Assembly: GCA_037043455.1 (NCBI GenBank)
Contig: JAWPHD010001230.1
Span: forward strand, 1 to 64,000
DNA length: 64,000 bases
DNA from: Cyrtodaria siliqua
Lineage: Eukaryota; Mollusca; Bivalvia; Adapedonta; Hiatellidae
Direction of reading: 5' to 3'
The notes beneath the pieces are model-generated. The model made no database searches and was not told the DNA's origin. It saw nothing but the letters and a program-made list of their open reading frames with translations. A program made the translations under genes and the position numbers. The first letter of the stretch is position 1. Every line of letters begins with the position of its first letter. This document shows, in pieces, positions 45,089 through 56,013 of the stretch.

Positions 45089-45268
45089 ATATATATACTT
45101 AGAGTAGACCTTCTAGAAACAGAAAATCACCAACAGCCTACACGTTCATTCAGTCTGATCTGTATCTACACAGTAGCCAGTAGCTTCTCGGAAGGTTTGA
45201 TACGTGATTAACACACACTGTAGATTCAGATCAAACTGCGTGAATGTTTCATGTCATATAATTGAACC

Positions 45269-45395
45269 GCATCTTGGTAAAAAGGGTATTAGCGCCTCTG
45301 CGTAAAGTGTCGTCCCGGATTAGCCTGTGTGGACTGCACATGCTGATCCAGGACAACACTACGCAGATGCATGAAGACCCCTTTTCGCAAGATGC
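45269..45395. repeat. 127-bp hairpin MITE, complete
   Basis: GCATCTTGGTAAAAAGGGTA at the left faces ACCCCTTTTCGCAAGATGC at the right. The middle pairs GTAAAGTGTCGTCCCGGATT with GATCCAGGACAACACTACGC. Same family as 40931-41025 and 44977-45088. I associate this palindrome with dreissenid bivalves from memory. Confidence 0.8.
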
Positions 45396-45460
45396 AGCTC
45401 ATTTGTATTCAGATTCTTGCATAAGAAATGCCTTTTGGATCAATTATTTCTATGCCTATT

Positions 45461-45612
45461 AGGCGTATTCGACTGGCGACTTTCTGTTGAGCAACTTACT
45501 TTTCAGCGTTGAGTTTCGTACTCAACGGTGTGACGTCATACTACAAGTCGAACAAAAAATATGCTGAACGAAGCTGTCGTGCTCAACAAAAAGTCCCAGT
45601 CGAATTCGCCAA
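45461..45612. mobile_element. Short TIR element (MITE)
   Basis: AGGCGTATTCGACTGGCGAC and TTTCTGTTGAGCA face TGCTCAACAAAAAGTCCCAG and TCGAATTCGCC. ~150 bp, no coding content. Confidence 0.75.
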
Positions 45613-45661
45613 ATGAAAAACTGAATGAAAACACCAGGTTGTGCATACTGTGGCTTATACA

Positions 45662-45882
45662 GTTAGGCCAGAGTTTTTTTTTATTAATTTGTTTACGGGA
45701 ACGCTGCTCCTAAATTTTGAAAACCCAAATAAAAATAAAATTTGAAATCGCGATTTTTATTTTTTTATTTTTTCCCCTCATTTGCTGTCGATAATGTTTT
45801 AAAAATAAAGTTTATCAACATTTTATCTCATTTTTATCAAAATCTCCCGTAAACCAATTAATAAAAAAACTCTGGACTTAAC
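45662..45882. mobile_element. Short TIR element (MITE)
   Basis: GTTAGGCCAGAGTTTTTTTT and ATTAATTTGTTTACGGGA face TCCCGTAAACCAATTAAT and AAAAAAACTCTGGACTTAAC. ~220 bp. A one-sided fragment of the same terminus is near 58818. Confidence 0.75.
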
Positions 45883-45908
45883 TAGCAATACATTTGCATA
45901 ATAATCTG

Positions 45909-47406
45909 TGTCACAAAATGTCACGGGTAGAGCGTACTGGTCGTATATAGCTCTTGTATCGGTTACACCCAAAATCTATTGTTCGAGGTGAAACAATTTC
46001 ACAATGTAACACGTAAAAGCGTGCACATTTTAAGTGGCCGCCAGAGAGGCCGTGTCATAAGTTTAGTTTTGTGCTAATGCATGTAAACGTATAGGTATAT
46101 TTTCCTTAAACGGCAAAATTGTATAAGGGCCTCGCGTGTAGATTCAATACTGTAGATTTAGCCACGTTTGTCACGGACTGAACGGGGCAAATAATGATTT
46201 GGGCGTAATGTTTGCTATAAAACCCATTGTCTTCTAGCTTTCGCCGGGATCATCGAAAGTACTTTGTTGGAACAGAGATTGGACGGCAAATTTCACAGGC
46301 AACATGTGGTTAGTAGTTTTATTAAACTTTTATCGTATATTTGTATTCAGTGGGCGGCGCCATCTTGTTTGGCGGTTACGACATCCGGTTAGCATTGATG
46401 TTTCTCAAACATAACTTTAGACTAGCATATGAGTTTGAAGTTACTTTATTAGATGTAATTATTGTAATTGATCATTAATTGTAAAACAATATTAATTTGA
46501 TAACAGTGGATAATAGGTGCATTAGTTAACGTTGGCGTATAACTCAGTGATTGTAATACACGATTGTTAACATTGCGTGCAAACATAACTCAGTGAGTGT
46601 AATATATGAGTTATTTGATCATGTTTATATTACATGTATTAGGGGCATTGATTAACAGCGACGTACATAGCGTATACATGGCGTTGTAGAATATGTATAC
46701 ATTGCTACTCATCATTAGTACAGCTTACATATATTGATTGAATAATGATTTGTTTGGGTAATGATAATTATGCAAGATTGTTATGTTTGTAAACCGACAG
46801 CTAAAACGTATGTATAATTACAGCCTAAGCCATCCAGGATATAAGCCATCCAGGGTTGGAGTAAGCCATCTAGGTTTGGATATCCAGGAGTGGAGCTAAG
46901 CTTCCACGAATAACGTTACAAGCGGTGGAGACGGTCCCCGTACCTGCGCAGCCAGGTTTTACTAACGATAACCCCCGGGACACAAGGTGGGCCCGTTACC
47001 AGTCCTCACTGGAGGAATATCATTCACAATCTCAGTGGAGATTAACTGTCATTGCATCGCGTCATCAACCCTTACAGAAGGCATTTGATGACAATCATCC
47101 ATTGAATTCGCGCATCATCATCTTCATGAGCTCTCGCGCATCACAGTTATCGCGCTAGATCAACATTGTTATAGCTTTAACAACACTTCAGTGTCTTAGA
47201 CATTCAGTATTTATAACAATACTAAGAACGTCTTAAACGTTCAGGAGAACATTCTTTTCATAGTTCATTTGTGTATTCGCTTGTTTTTTTAGATAATTGT
47301 ATATATATTAAACATATTTTAAAAGTTGCATTAAACTTATGTAAATGCATTCACCGTCATTGATTCTTTCCTGAGTTAGCCCAACCACTAAGGTCATCCT
47401 GTGACA
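45909..47406 (+). repeat. 5' LTR
   Basis: 1498 bp, from TGTCACAAAATGTCACGG to CATCCTGTGACA. Contains TATAAAA at 46216-46222, short AAGCCATCCAGG repeats near 46830-46890, and AT-rich 3' sequence with ATTAAA words near 47307. A 77-codon frame inside is duplicated with the LTR and is not supported as a gene. Confidence 0.95.
46216..46222 (+). promoter_or_regulatory. TATA box in the 5' LTR
   Basis: TATAAAA, ~310 bp into the LTR, is the best candidate for the U3 promoter. The same site is at 53375-53381 in the 3' LTR. Confidence 0.55.
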
Positions 47407-47408
47407 AC

Positions 47409-47423
47409 TGGTTTTCAGAGTAG
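47409..47423 (+). promoter_or_regulatory. Putative primer-binding site
   Basis: TGGTTTTCAGAGTAG begins 2 bp after the 5' LTR, at the position and with the TGG start typical of a tRNA-complementary primer site. The tRNA is not identified. Confidence 0.5.
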
Positions 47424-48076
47424 TGGGATTTTGGGCGACTACGGAGGGAAAGAATCAATAAGTGATCTTTATTATGATATACTAAATCTCTACTTATTAT
47501 TTTAGAATTGTGTACCACCCTCTGATCCATCAAGGCGACTGTCGACGATCACGGCTACTGCTTGGAAGACAAGTCAAGACACGACAAGGGTAGGGTGAGT
47601 CCAAACTGTTGTTTTGTCCGTTCTTTCCTTGGCGCGAGGTCGCAGTGGTCTACACGAGTGGGTCTGAGGCACTTTTGCTCAATAATTTGGGTGTTTGTTT
47701 TTACCTCCCTTGATATACACATAGTATCCAATTAGGTTGGCGAACAAGACGTTCTACTCATGCTGTGACACTCGAGTATACTTATATTGATGGGAGAAGT
47801 AAATATACATGTACATGTTATACACATTTCGATGATTGTTTAAGGTTTATGTCCAATATCAAATTAAAATATTTTATGTAGTGCATATGTTTTGTGGAAG
47901 CTAGATACTATCTACACATAATCGTTAGTAGTTAGCGCTAGTACAAATGTGTATGTAACTTGTCCTATGATGATGCCCAGGTATTTACTGAGGACACAGT
48001 GACTTACCATTAGTAGTTAGTTGAGTAGAATTATTAGTGACGTGTGTATTGTAATTATCGTAGTGTGTAGTTCACA

Positions 48077-51000
48077 ATGTCTATAGACATGACGTCCATA
48101 AAGGATCTTACGGAAATGGGTAAGGAGTTAGGGTATGCTGGAGAGGAGCTTAGAACCTTTGTTAAAGACGAACAGGCTAGGGAAAGGGAATTTAGACTTA
48201 AGGAAAGAGAATTAGCAAAGCGGGAAAGGGATGAAGAGAAAGATAGGTTAGAATTCGAAAATAGGTTAGCTAAAGAGAAGCTAGAAACTGAGAAAGATAG
48301 GTTAGAAGTAGAAAGTAGATTAGCTAAAGAGAAGCTAGAATTAGAAAGTAGACTATCCACAGAGAAGTTAGAATTAGAAGGTAGGTTAGCTAAAGAGAAG
48401 CTAGAATTCGAAAGTAGATTAGCTAAAGAGAAGCGAGATGATGATAAAGAGAAGGTAGAATTAGAAAGTAGAATAGTAAAGGAGAAGCAAGAGTTAGAAC
48501 ATGAGAGGTTCGAAACAGATGGTAGACTAGCTAAGGCTAAGATGATAATGGAAAGGGAGCAAAAAGAGTTTGAGCATAAGTTAGCTTTAGAGTTGGAAGC
48601 AGCTAAGACACATAGTAAGGAAAGTAAAACTGAAGGGAAAGATAGTTATTCTGGGAAGTTAAAAGGTTCGAAGTTACCATACTTTGATGCTGACAAAGAT
48701 AACATGGACAGTTACTTGTTACGGTTCGAACGTTATGCTGAGTTACAGGAATGGACCAAAGATAAGTGGGCAGTTCATTTAAGTGCGTTATTGAGAGGCA
48801 AGGCCTTAGATGTATTTTCTAGATTACCTAGTTTAGATGCTCTTGACTATGACAAGTTAAAGGATGCTCTTTTAAAGAGATTTGAGTTAACTGAAGAAGG
48901 TTTTAGAAAGCGGTTTAGAGCGTGTCTGCCTGAGAAAGGCGAGTCATTTATTCAGTTTATTAGTAGGTCTAGAAATTACTTAGATAGGTGGTTAGAGTTA
49001 GGGAAGGTAGCGCAGACTTATCAGGGCCTCGTAGATTTCTTGTTGCGGGACCAGCTATTCAATGTTTGTAGTAGAGATCTGTTCTTATTTCTCAAAGAAA
49101 GAAAATTAGCTAGTGTAGGAGAAATGGCAACACAAGCAGATCAGTTTGCCGAGGCTCGAGGTGGAGCTCATAATGTAGTGTCGAAAGACAGAACTTTTAG
49201 AGATAGGCAAGGGGACGATCATAAACAGAAAGGCCAGAGTGGAAACTATAGAGGTGGAGGTAGTTCGATGGGTGCTAGAGGAGGTAGCAATAGTGGTAAC
49301 ATAGGTAGACCTTTTATTCGTTGTCGTCACTGTAATGGGAATCATGCTTCACATGAGTGTAGGAAAGCGGTGAAAGTGTCCGCTGTCGTAGACAATTTTA
49401 GTGAAAATAGTAGAGTGGACAACAATGTAGGGAGTCAGAACCAAGGTTTTAACAACCCATGGAATTTCGGTAGAGGTAGAGGTGGTCAAAACCGAGGTAG
49501 AGGTAGAGGCAGAGGTAGTAATAGTCCGGTTATTAAAACCGAGAGTAGTAGCTGTTGTGTTAAAGCGGATGGTGTAATGACGAAGATCGGAACATGTCTC
49601 TTTCCGTATGCAAATCTTCCAACGGCAGATGGTAGAGTGAATGGCACGGACGTAATTGTAATGAGGGATACAGGTTGTACAGGTGTGGTAGTTAGGCGTA
49701 GTTTAGTTACGGATGACCAGTTGGTAGGTAAACAGTCACCGTGTATGTTGTTAAATAAGTCGGTAGAGCACGTGCCAATAGCGAGAATAGAGGTAGATAC
49801 ACCTTTCTTTAAAGGGACTACAGAGGCACTATGTATGGACGACCCGATGTATGATTTAACGATGGGGAACATAGAAGGTTCAGTACTTCCGGTAATGTCC
49901 GATTTTAGAAGTAGCATAAGTAATGCCGTAGAGACTAGAGCGCAGGTTCAGAAGCAAGCTCAGGCTTATAGAAAATTAAAGGTTCCTGCAGCCGTAGGTG
50001 ACATATCCAAAGCGGAGTTTATAGAAGCACAAACTCAAGACGAGTCATTAGGTCCTTGTAAGGTGAAGGCCAAGGATGGTGTAGTGAAGAAGTGTAAAGG
50101 GTCCGGTAGTTGTAAGTTTGTACATAAGAATAGGTTATTGTACAGAGAATTTGAAGATAGTGGTAGTAGACAGTTTCACCAATTAGTGGTTCCTACCCAG
50201 TATAGAACGACAGTGCTTAAGGTAGCTCATGAGTCGATTATGGGAGGTCATTTAGGCGTAAAGAAAACGTCAGATAGAGTATTGGCAGAATTTTATTGGC
50301 CAGGCGTTAGTGGAGATGTAACTAGGTATTGTAGGTCCTGCGATGTATGCCAAAGGACAGTACCAAAAGGTCGAGTGACCAAAGTACATTTAGGTCAGAT
50401 GCCACTGATAGATACACCATTTAAGAGGGTAGCCGTAGACATAGTTGGACCAATTTTTCCAGTGTCGGATAGGAAAAATAGGTACATTTTAACCATGGTA
50501 GACTATGCAACTAGGTATCCGGAGGCAGTCGCATTGCCCTCAATTGAAACTGAGAGAGTAGCTGAGGCATTAGTTGATATGTTCAGTAGGCTAGGTGTAC
50601 CAGAGGAAATGCTGACTGATTGTGGGTCACAGTTTACGTCAGAACTTATGGCTGAAGTAAGCAGGTTATTGTCTTTGCGTCAAATCATGACAACACCATA
50701 TCACCCTATGTGTAACGGGTTAGTCGAACGATTTAACGGGACGTTAAAGCAAATGTTACGGCGTATGTGTACCGAGAGACCCAAAGATTGGGACAAGTAT
50801 CTCAATGCTTTATTGTTTGCATTTAGAGAGGTTCCACAAGAGAGTTTAGGATTTTCTCCGTTTGAGTTATTGTACGGTAGGTCAGTTAGAGGTCCCATGA
50901 GGATTCTTAGAGAGATGTGGGCAGGTGAAGTAGATAGTGATGAGGTTAAGACTACATATCAGTATGTTTTAGATCTGAAGGAGAAACTAGAGGAGACTTG

Positions 51001-52783
51001 TAAGATAGCTCAAAGTCAGTTAGTTAAGGCAAGTACCAAGTACAAACGGTACTATGACCAGAAAGCTAGAGCTAGGAAGTTTAAGATAGATGACCAGGTG
51101 TTACTGTTACTCCCGACCGACAATAACAAGTTGTTATTACAATGGAAAGGTCCGTTTTACGTTAGAGGGATAGTGAACACTATGGATTACCGTATCGAGA
51201 TAAACGGAAAGTTAAAGACCTTTCATGCGAATATGCTGAAAGAGTATATCAGTAGAACCGATAATGGGCAACAAGGGGTGTTAACCGTAGTTAATGTTGC
51301 AGTTATTGAGGATAGTGAGGAAGACAGTAGTGAGGACACTAGTCCCATGTATTTTCCCACTAGTGTAGGTAGGGAGACAGCAGCCGATGTAGACATATCG
51401 GGCATGCTTAGTGTAGAGCAGCAAAGAGAGATGGGTAGTTTACTCTCTGAGTTCAGTGATGTCTTGTCCGAAAACCCGGGGCAGACAGATGGAGTGCAAC
51501 ATGATATTGTACTCACATCAGGGGAACCAATAAGAATTAAGGGGTATCCCATTCCATTTCACTCCCGATCAATTGTTGATGAGGAGGTGAAAGATATGTT
51601 GAAATTGGGTGTCATCGAACCTTCAAACGCCCCATTTTCATCCCCAGTCGTACTTATTAAGAAGAAAGATGGGTCAATTCGATTCTGCATCGATTTTAGG
51701 CAGCTCAATAAACGTACCATCTTTGATGCAGAGCCAATGCCTAATATTGAGGAGGTATTCTCTAAACTTGCGGGATATTCGTATTTCTCCAAGTTAGACC
51801 TCAGTAAAGGTTATTGGCAAGTCCCACTTTCAGACCGAGCTAAAGAGATGACCTCCTTCGAAACTTCGCAAGGACTTTTTAAGTTCAAGGTCATGCCCTT
51901 TGGTCTCGTAAACGCCCCAGCAACATTCTGTAGGTTAATGAGGAAAGTCCTGAAGGATTTGTCCAACACAGACAGTTTTGTAGATGACATCCTGGTGTTT
52001 ACAACAACATTTGAAGACCATATTAAGGCTCTACGTAATCTGTTGGAACGGCTACGCCGGTTTAAACTGACTGCAAAACCTAGCAAGTGTCACATGGGTT
52101 ACGCAGATATAGAGTGTCTGGGTCATGTTGTCGGGAGGGACCAGAAATTGAAACCCAACCCCGACAAGGTTAAGGCAATTCAGGAAGCACCAAGACCCGA
52201 GACAAAGAAACAAGTTAGGTCATTTTTAGGGTTGGCGGGTTTTTACAGGAAGTTTATTCCAAACTTTTCGGCTATAGCTGCACCTTTGTCAGACCTGACA
52301 AAGAAAGGTCAACCCAATAGGATAACTTGGGGGGAAAGCCAGGAGCGAGCTTTTGTCTCTTTAAAGGGGAGTTTGGTCAAAACCCCAATACTAAAATTAC
52401 CTGAACTTGACCAGGAGTTTATCCTCAGAACGGATGCCTCCGATATCGGGGTGGGTGCAGTCCTACTGCAAGAGCAAGATGGGTGTAGTCTCCCCGTGGC
52501 TTACGCAAGTCGGAAACTATTACCCCGGGAATGTAACTACTCTGTTATCGAAAGGGAGTGTCTTGCAGTAGTGTGGGGTGTCAGTAAATTCCACCGATAT
52601 GTTTTTGGTAAGGAATTTGTCTTGGAGACTGACCACCAACCGTTAGCTTATATGAATAAAGCAAAGGTAGCTAACAGTAGGTTAATGAGGTGGGCACTGA
52701 CTCTGCAGCCTTACCGGATGAAAATTAAAGCGATCCGAGGAAAGGACAATATTGGGGCAGACTATTTAAGTCGCCGCACATAA
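48077..52783 (+). CDS. Gag-Pol polyprotein (Gag-PR-INT-RT-RNaseH)
   Basis: 1568 codons in one uninterrupted frame. Residues ~30-180 are a long charged coiled coil with repeats of RLAKEKLE. Residues ~195-365 are a retrotransposon Gag capsid-type domain (YLLRFERYAELQEW, FIQFISRSRNYLDRW). At ~415 there is a zinc knuckle, CRHCNGNHASHEC, spaced C-x2-C-x3-H-x4-C, one residue shorter than the common form. Protease is at ~531 (RDTGCTG). Integrase follows: H2C2 finger at ~716-760 (CRSCDVCQ), core VDIVGP at ~788, TDCGSQ at ~848, VERFNG at ~883, and a GPY/F-like WKGPFYV at ~1024. Reverse transcriptase spans ~1140-1350 with SFVDDIL at ~1303. RNase H follows with LRTDAS at ~1452, ERECLAVVW, LETDHQPL at ~1518 and GADYLSR at the end. 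No integrase follows RNase H. The start ATG has a 670-bp leader after the LTR. Confidence 0.95.
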   Translation: MSIDMTSIKDLTEMGKELGYAGEELRTFVKDEQAREREFRLKERELAKRERDEEKDRLEFENRLAKEKLETEKDRLEVESRLAKEKLELESRLSTEKLELEGRLAKEKLEFESRLAKEKRDDDKEKVELESRIVKEKQELEHERFETDGRLAKAKMIMEREQKEFEHKLALELEAAKTHSKESKTEGKDSYSGKLKGSKLPYFDADKDNMDSYLLRFERYAELQEWTKDKWAVHLSALLRGKALDVFSRLPSLDALDYDKLKDALLKRFELTEEGFRKRFRACLPEKGESFIQFISRSRNYLDRWLELGKVAQTYQGLVDFLLRDQLFNVCSRDLFLFLKERKLASVGEMATQADQFAEARGGAHNVVSKDRTFRDRQGDDHKQKGQSGNYRGGGSSMGARGGSNSGNIGRPFIRCRHCNGNHASHECRKAVKVSAVVDNFSENSRVDNNVGSQNQGFNNPWNFGRGRGGQNRGRGRGRGSNSPVIKTESSSCCVKADGVMTKIGTCLFPYANLPTADGRVNGTDVIVMRDTGCTGVVVRRSLVTDDQLVGKQSPCMLLNKSVEHVPIARIEVDTPFFKGTTEALCMDDPMYDLTMGNIEGSVLPVMSDFRSSISNAVETRAQVQKQAQAYRKLKVPAAVGDISKAEFIEAQTQDESLGPCKVKAKDGVVKKCKGSGSCKFVHKNRLLYREFEDSGSRQFHQLVVPTQYRTTVLKVAHESIMGGHLGVKKTSDRVLAEFYWPGVSGDVTRYCRSCDVCQRTVPKGRVTKVHLGQMPLIDTPFKRVAVDIVGPIFPVSDRKNRYILTMVDYATRYPEAVALPSIETERVAEALVDMFSRLGVPEEMLTDCGSQFTSELMAEVSRLLSLRQIMTTPYHPMCNGLVERFNGTLKQMLRRMCTERPKDWDKYLNALLFAFREVPQESLGFSPFELLYGRSVRGPMRILREMWAGEVDSDEVKTTYQYVLDLKEKLEETCKIAQSQLVKASTKYKRYYDQKARARKFKIDDQVLLLLPTDNNKLLLQWKGPFYVRGIVNTMDYRIEINGKLKTFHANMLKEYISRTDNGQQGVLTVVNVAVIEDSEEDSSEDTSPMYFPTSVGRETAADVDISGMLSVEQQREMGSLLSEFSDVLSENPGQTDGVQHDIVLTSGEPIRIKGYPIPFHSRSIVDEEVKDMLKLGVIEPSNAPFSSPVVLIKKKDGSIRFCIDFRQLNKRTIFDAEPMPNIEEVFSKLAGYSYFSKLDLSKGYWQVPLSDRAKEMTSFETSQGLFKFKVMPFGLVNAPATFCRLMRKVLKDLSNTDSFVDDILVFTTTFEDHIKALRNLLERLRRFKLTAKPSKCHMGYADIECLGHVVGRDQKLKPNPDKVKAIQEAPRPETKKQVRSFLGLAGFYRKFIPNFSAIAAPLSDLTKKGQPNRITWGESQERAFVSLKGSLVKTPILKLPELDQEFILRTDASDIGVGAVLLQEQDGCSLPVAYASRKLLPRECNYSVIERECLAVVWGVSKFHRYVFGKEFVLETDHQPLAYMNKAKVANSRLMRWALTLQPYRMKIKAIRGKDNIGADYLSRRT

Positions 52784-53053
52784 TGACCGGTTTAATACAA
52801 TAGTGTATTGCAGTGTATTGTACAATAGTAGTATATGTTACGACAGGGTAGTGTACAATTGTAGAATAGTGTTGAAATTGTAATTACATATTATATTAGG
52901 TTATAACTGCAGTGGTAATAGTTAACATACTCAAGCGATTGAGCGATCAGCTTGTACGTTTTGTCGCTCGTTTGCTCAGAAGAATTAATAGTTTCTTAAC
53001 GTGTAAATATTAATTATCATTTTGTTGAATTTTAAATGTGTAGCACTTTCTTT

Positions 53054-53067
53054 AAGTGGGGAGATGT
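53054..53067 (+). promoter_or_regulatory. Polypurine tract
   Basis: AAGTGGGGAGATG lies directly before the 3' LTR, where plus-strand DNA synthesis would be primed. Confidence 0.65.
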
Positions 53068-54565
53068 TGTCACAAAATGTCACGGGTAGAGCGTACTGGT
53101 CGTATATAGCTCTTGTATCGGTTACACCCAAAATCTATTGTTCGAGGTGAAACAATTTCACAATGTAACACGTAAAAGCGTGCACATTTTAAGTGGCCGC
53201 CAGAGAGGCCGTGTCATAAGTTTAGTTTTGTGCTAATGCATGTAAACGTATAGGTATATTTTCCTTAAACGGCAAAATTGTATAAGGGCCTCGCGTGTAG
53301 ATTCAATACTGTAGATTTAGCCACGTTTGTCACGGACTGAACGGGGCAAATAATGATTTGGGCGTAATGTTTGCTATAAAACCCATTGTCTTCTAGCTTT
53401 CGCCGGGATCATCGAAAGTACTTTGTTGGAACAGAGATTGGACGGCAAATTTCACAGGCAACATGTGGTTAGTAGTTTTATTAAACTTTTATCGTATATT
53501 TGTATTCAGTGGGCGGCGCCATCTTGTTTGGCGGTTACGACATCCGGTTAGCATTGATGTTTCTCAAACATAACTTTAGACTAGCATATGAGTTTGAAGT
53601 TACTTTATTAGATGTAATTATTGTAATTGATCATTAATTGTAAAACAATATTAATTTGATAACAGTGGATAATAGGTGCATTAGTTAACGTTGGCGTATA
53701 ACTCAGTGATTGTAATACACGATTGTTAACATTGCGTGCAAACATAACTCAGTGAGTGTAATATATGAGTTATTTGATCATGTTTATATTACATGTATTA
53801 GGGGCATTGATTAACAGCGACGTACATAGCGTATACATGGCGTTGTAGAATATGTATACATTGCTACTCATCATTAGTACAGCTTACATATATTGATTGA
53901 ATAATGATTTGTTTGGGTAATGATAATTATGCAAGATTGTTATGTTTGTAAACCGACAGCTAAAACGTATGTATAATTACAGCCTAAGCCATCCAGGATA
54001 TAAGCCATCCAGGGTTGGAGTAAGCCATCTAGGTTTGGATATCCAGGAGTGGAGCTAAGCTTCCACGAATAACGTTACAAGCGGTGGAGACGGTCCCCGT
54101 ACCTGCGCAGCCAGGTTTTACTAACGATAACCCCCGGGACACAAGGTGGGCCCGTTACCAGTCCTCACTGGAGGAATATCATTCACAATCTCAGTGGAGA
54201 TTAACTGTCATTGCATCGCGTCATCAACCCTTACAGAAGGCATTTGATGACAATCATCCATTGAATTCGCGCATCATCATCTTCATGAGCTCTCGCGCAT
54301 CACAGTTATCGCGCTAGATCAACATTGTTATAGCTTTAACAACACTTCAGTGTCTTAGACATTCAGTATTTATAACAATACTAAGAACGTCTTAAACGTT
54401 CAGGAGAACATTCTTTTCATAGTTCATTTGTGTATTCGCTTGTTTTTTTAGATAATTGTATATATATTAAACATATTTTAAAAGTTGCATTAAACTTATG
54501 TAAATGCATTCACCGTCATTGATTCTTTCCTGAGTTAGCCCAACCACTAAGGTCATCCTGTGACA
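53068..54565 (+). repeat. 3' LTR
   Basis: 1498 bp, matching the 5' LTR at a constant offset of 7159 bp. Followed by the target duplication ATCTG. Confidence 0.95.
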
Positions 54566-54668
54566 ATCTGCCATAATATTCTAATGGTGATCCAAGTTTA
54601 AGTATTGAGGTTAAAAGAAATGAAACAAAAAGACACATTTACAAAATGTTAGGTCTGCAACCTAAGAA

Positions 54669-54695
54669 CCCCCCCCCCCCACCCCCCACCCCCTT
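54669..54695. repeat. Poly-C tract
   Basis: A run of C interrupted by two A bases; low complexity. Confidence 0.9.
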
Positions 54696-54964
54696 GTTTC
54701 CAACATGAATGTACTATAGCTAGCAATGGTTTAGAGGTTTAGACAGTGTAAATTTGTATAGAGAAACTAATGAAAATTATTTCATAACAGATGCACACAG
54801 ATGTTCCAGAAAAAGACTAGTGAATGTATTAATGGCACAAAGCTACAAGAGGGCCATGATGGCCCTGAATCGCTCACCTGAATCCATGTTCTGATTTCAT
54901 TAAAAGTTACTATTTTAGCTGTAGTGGCCATCTTGTTCAGCAAAGCTGAACAGTTTGAGTAGTT

Positions 54965-55590
54965 TTTGACCCCAGGGTCATAATTTGAGTAATCTTGGTA
55001 GAGGTACTCTAGGATATGCTACAAACCAAATATCTGGGCCTTACAGTTTGGGACAAGAAGATTTTTAAGTTTTCCCTATATAACTCCATGTAAAACATGT
55101 GACCCCCGGGGCCGGGTCATTTTTGACCCCAGGGCCAAAATTTGAACAATCTTTGTAGAGGTCCACTTGGTAATGCTACATACCAAATATCAAAACTCTG
55201 GGCCTTATGGTTTGGGACAAGAAGATTTTTTAAGTTTTCCCTATATAACTCCATGGAAAACATGTGACCACCGGGGCGGGGCAATTTTTGACCCCAGGGC
55301 CATAATTTGAACAATCTTTGTAGAGGTCCACTAGGTGATGCTACATACCAAATATCAAAACTCTGGGCCTTACGGTTTGGGACAAGAAGATTTTTTAAGT
55401 TTTCCCTATATAACTCAATATAAAACATGTGACCCCCGTGGCAGGGCCATTTTTGACCCCAGGGCCATAACTTGAACAATCTTTGTAGAGGTCCACTAGG
55501 TGATGCTATATACCAAATATCAAAACTCTGGGCCTTACGGTTTGAGACAAGAAGATTTTTAAAGTTTTCCATACATGTATATAGTACAAC
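54965..55590. repeat. 165-bp tandem repeat, ~4 copies
   Basis: GACCCCAGGG starts at 54968, 55125, 55290 and 55455, so spacings are 157, 165 and 165. Shared words include TTGAACAATCTTTGTAGAGG, CAAATATCAAAACTCTGGGC and TTGGGACAAGAAGATTTTT. Since 165 is divisible by 3, a 159-codon minus-strand frame of 55-residue repeats stays open (55117-55596). It is probably not a gene. Confidence 0.88.
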
Positions 55591-56013
55591 ATCCATGTGT
55601 GTAAAGTGTATTCTGATTGGCTAATTATCTCGTGCGCACGACTTAGTAACTCGTGCTCACGACATAGTATCTCGTGCTCACGACTTAGTATCTCGTGAGC
55701 ACGACTTAGTATCTCGTGAGCACGACTTAGTATCTCGTGCGCACGAGTTAGTAAGTCGTGCTCACGACTTAGTTATCTCGTGCGCACGACTTAGTATCTC
55801 GTGAGCACGACTTAGTATCTCGTGAGCACGACTTTGTATCTCGTGCGCACGAGATAAATAAAAACATACACATGTCACCTCTATGCCACCGTAGATATTT
55901 CTGCAGTACGTGCACACATAATTGTCTACATTCAATGCTTAGGTGAAAACAGTGAACGATTTTAAAATTTAAGACTTATCGTAAGATGTTTAATAAAACA
56001 GTGCCCAGGTATG
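55586..56013 (-). mobile_element. Inverted copy of the DDE-transposon terminus with its palindrome array
   Basis: Read on the minus strand: CCTGGGCACTGTTTTATTAA, then ~100 bp, TACGGTGGCATAGAGGTGAC, ATGTGTATGTTTTTATTTAT, ~11 palindromic units (55628-55855), and CCAATCAGAATACACTTTAC near the inner end. The same order occurs at 33127-33790 on the plus strand. The ~100 bp outside the array is more diverged. It is either a solitary non-autonomous relative or the right end of a long element. Confidence 0.8.
55628..55855. repeat. Array of ~11 palindromic 21-bp units (copy 3, inverted)
   Basis: Units TATCTCGTGAGCACGACTTAG and variants, same dyad core TCGTGNNCACGA, about half the length of the arrays at 33310 and 36651. 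Confidence 0.9.

Larger units (their letters stand above)
45909..54565 (+). mobile_element. Complete LTR retrotransposon, Gmr1-type Ty3/gypsy
   Basis: 8657 bp, flanked by the 5-bp duplication ATCTG (45904-45908 and 54566-54570). Both LTRs are 1498 bp, begin TGTCACA and end TGTGACA, and I saw no difference between them by eye. A single Gag-Pol frame lies between. The domain order is Gag-PR-INT-RT-RH. Established knowledge: most Ty3/gypsy elements have integrase last, while the Gmr1 group (first described in deuterostomes) has it before RT. Matching LTRs indicate a recent insertion. Confidence 0.95.

Noticed and set aside
46925..47158. 77-codon frame, repeated at 54084-54317
   Set aside because: Lies wholly inside the LTR and is duplicated with it; no domain.
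49106..51552. Minus-strand frames of 77-143 codons under Gag-Pol
   Set aside because: Shadows of the strongly supported plus-strand polyprotein.
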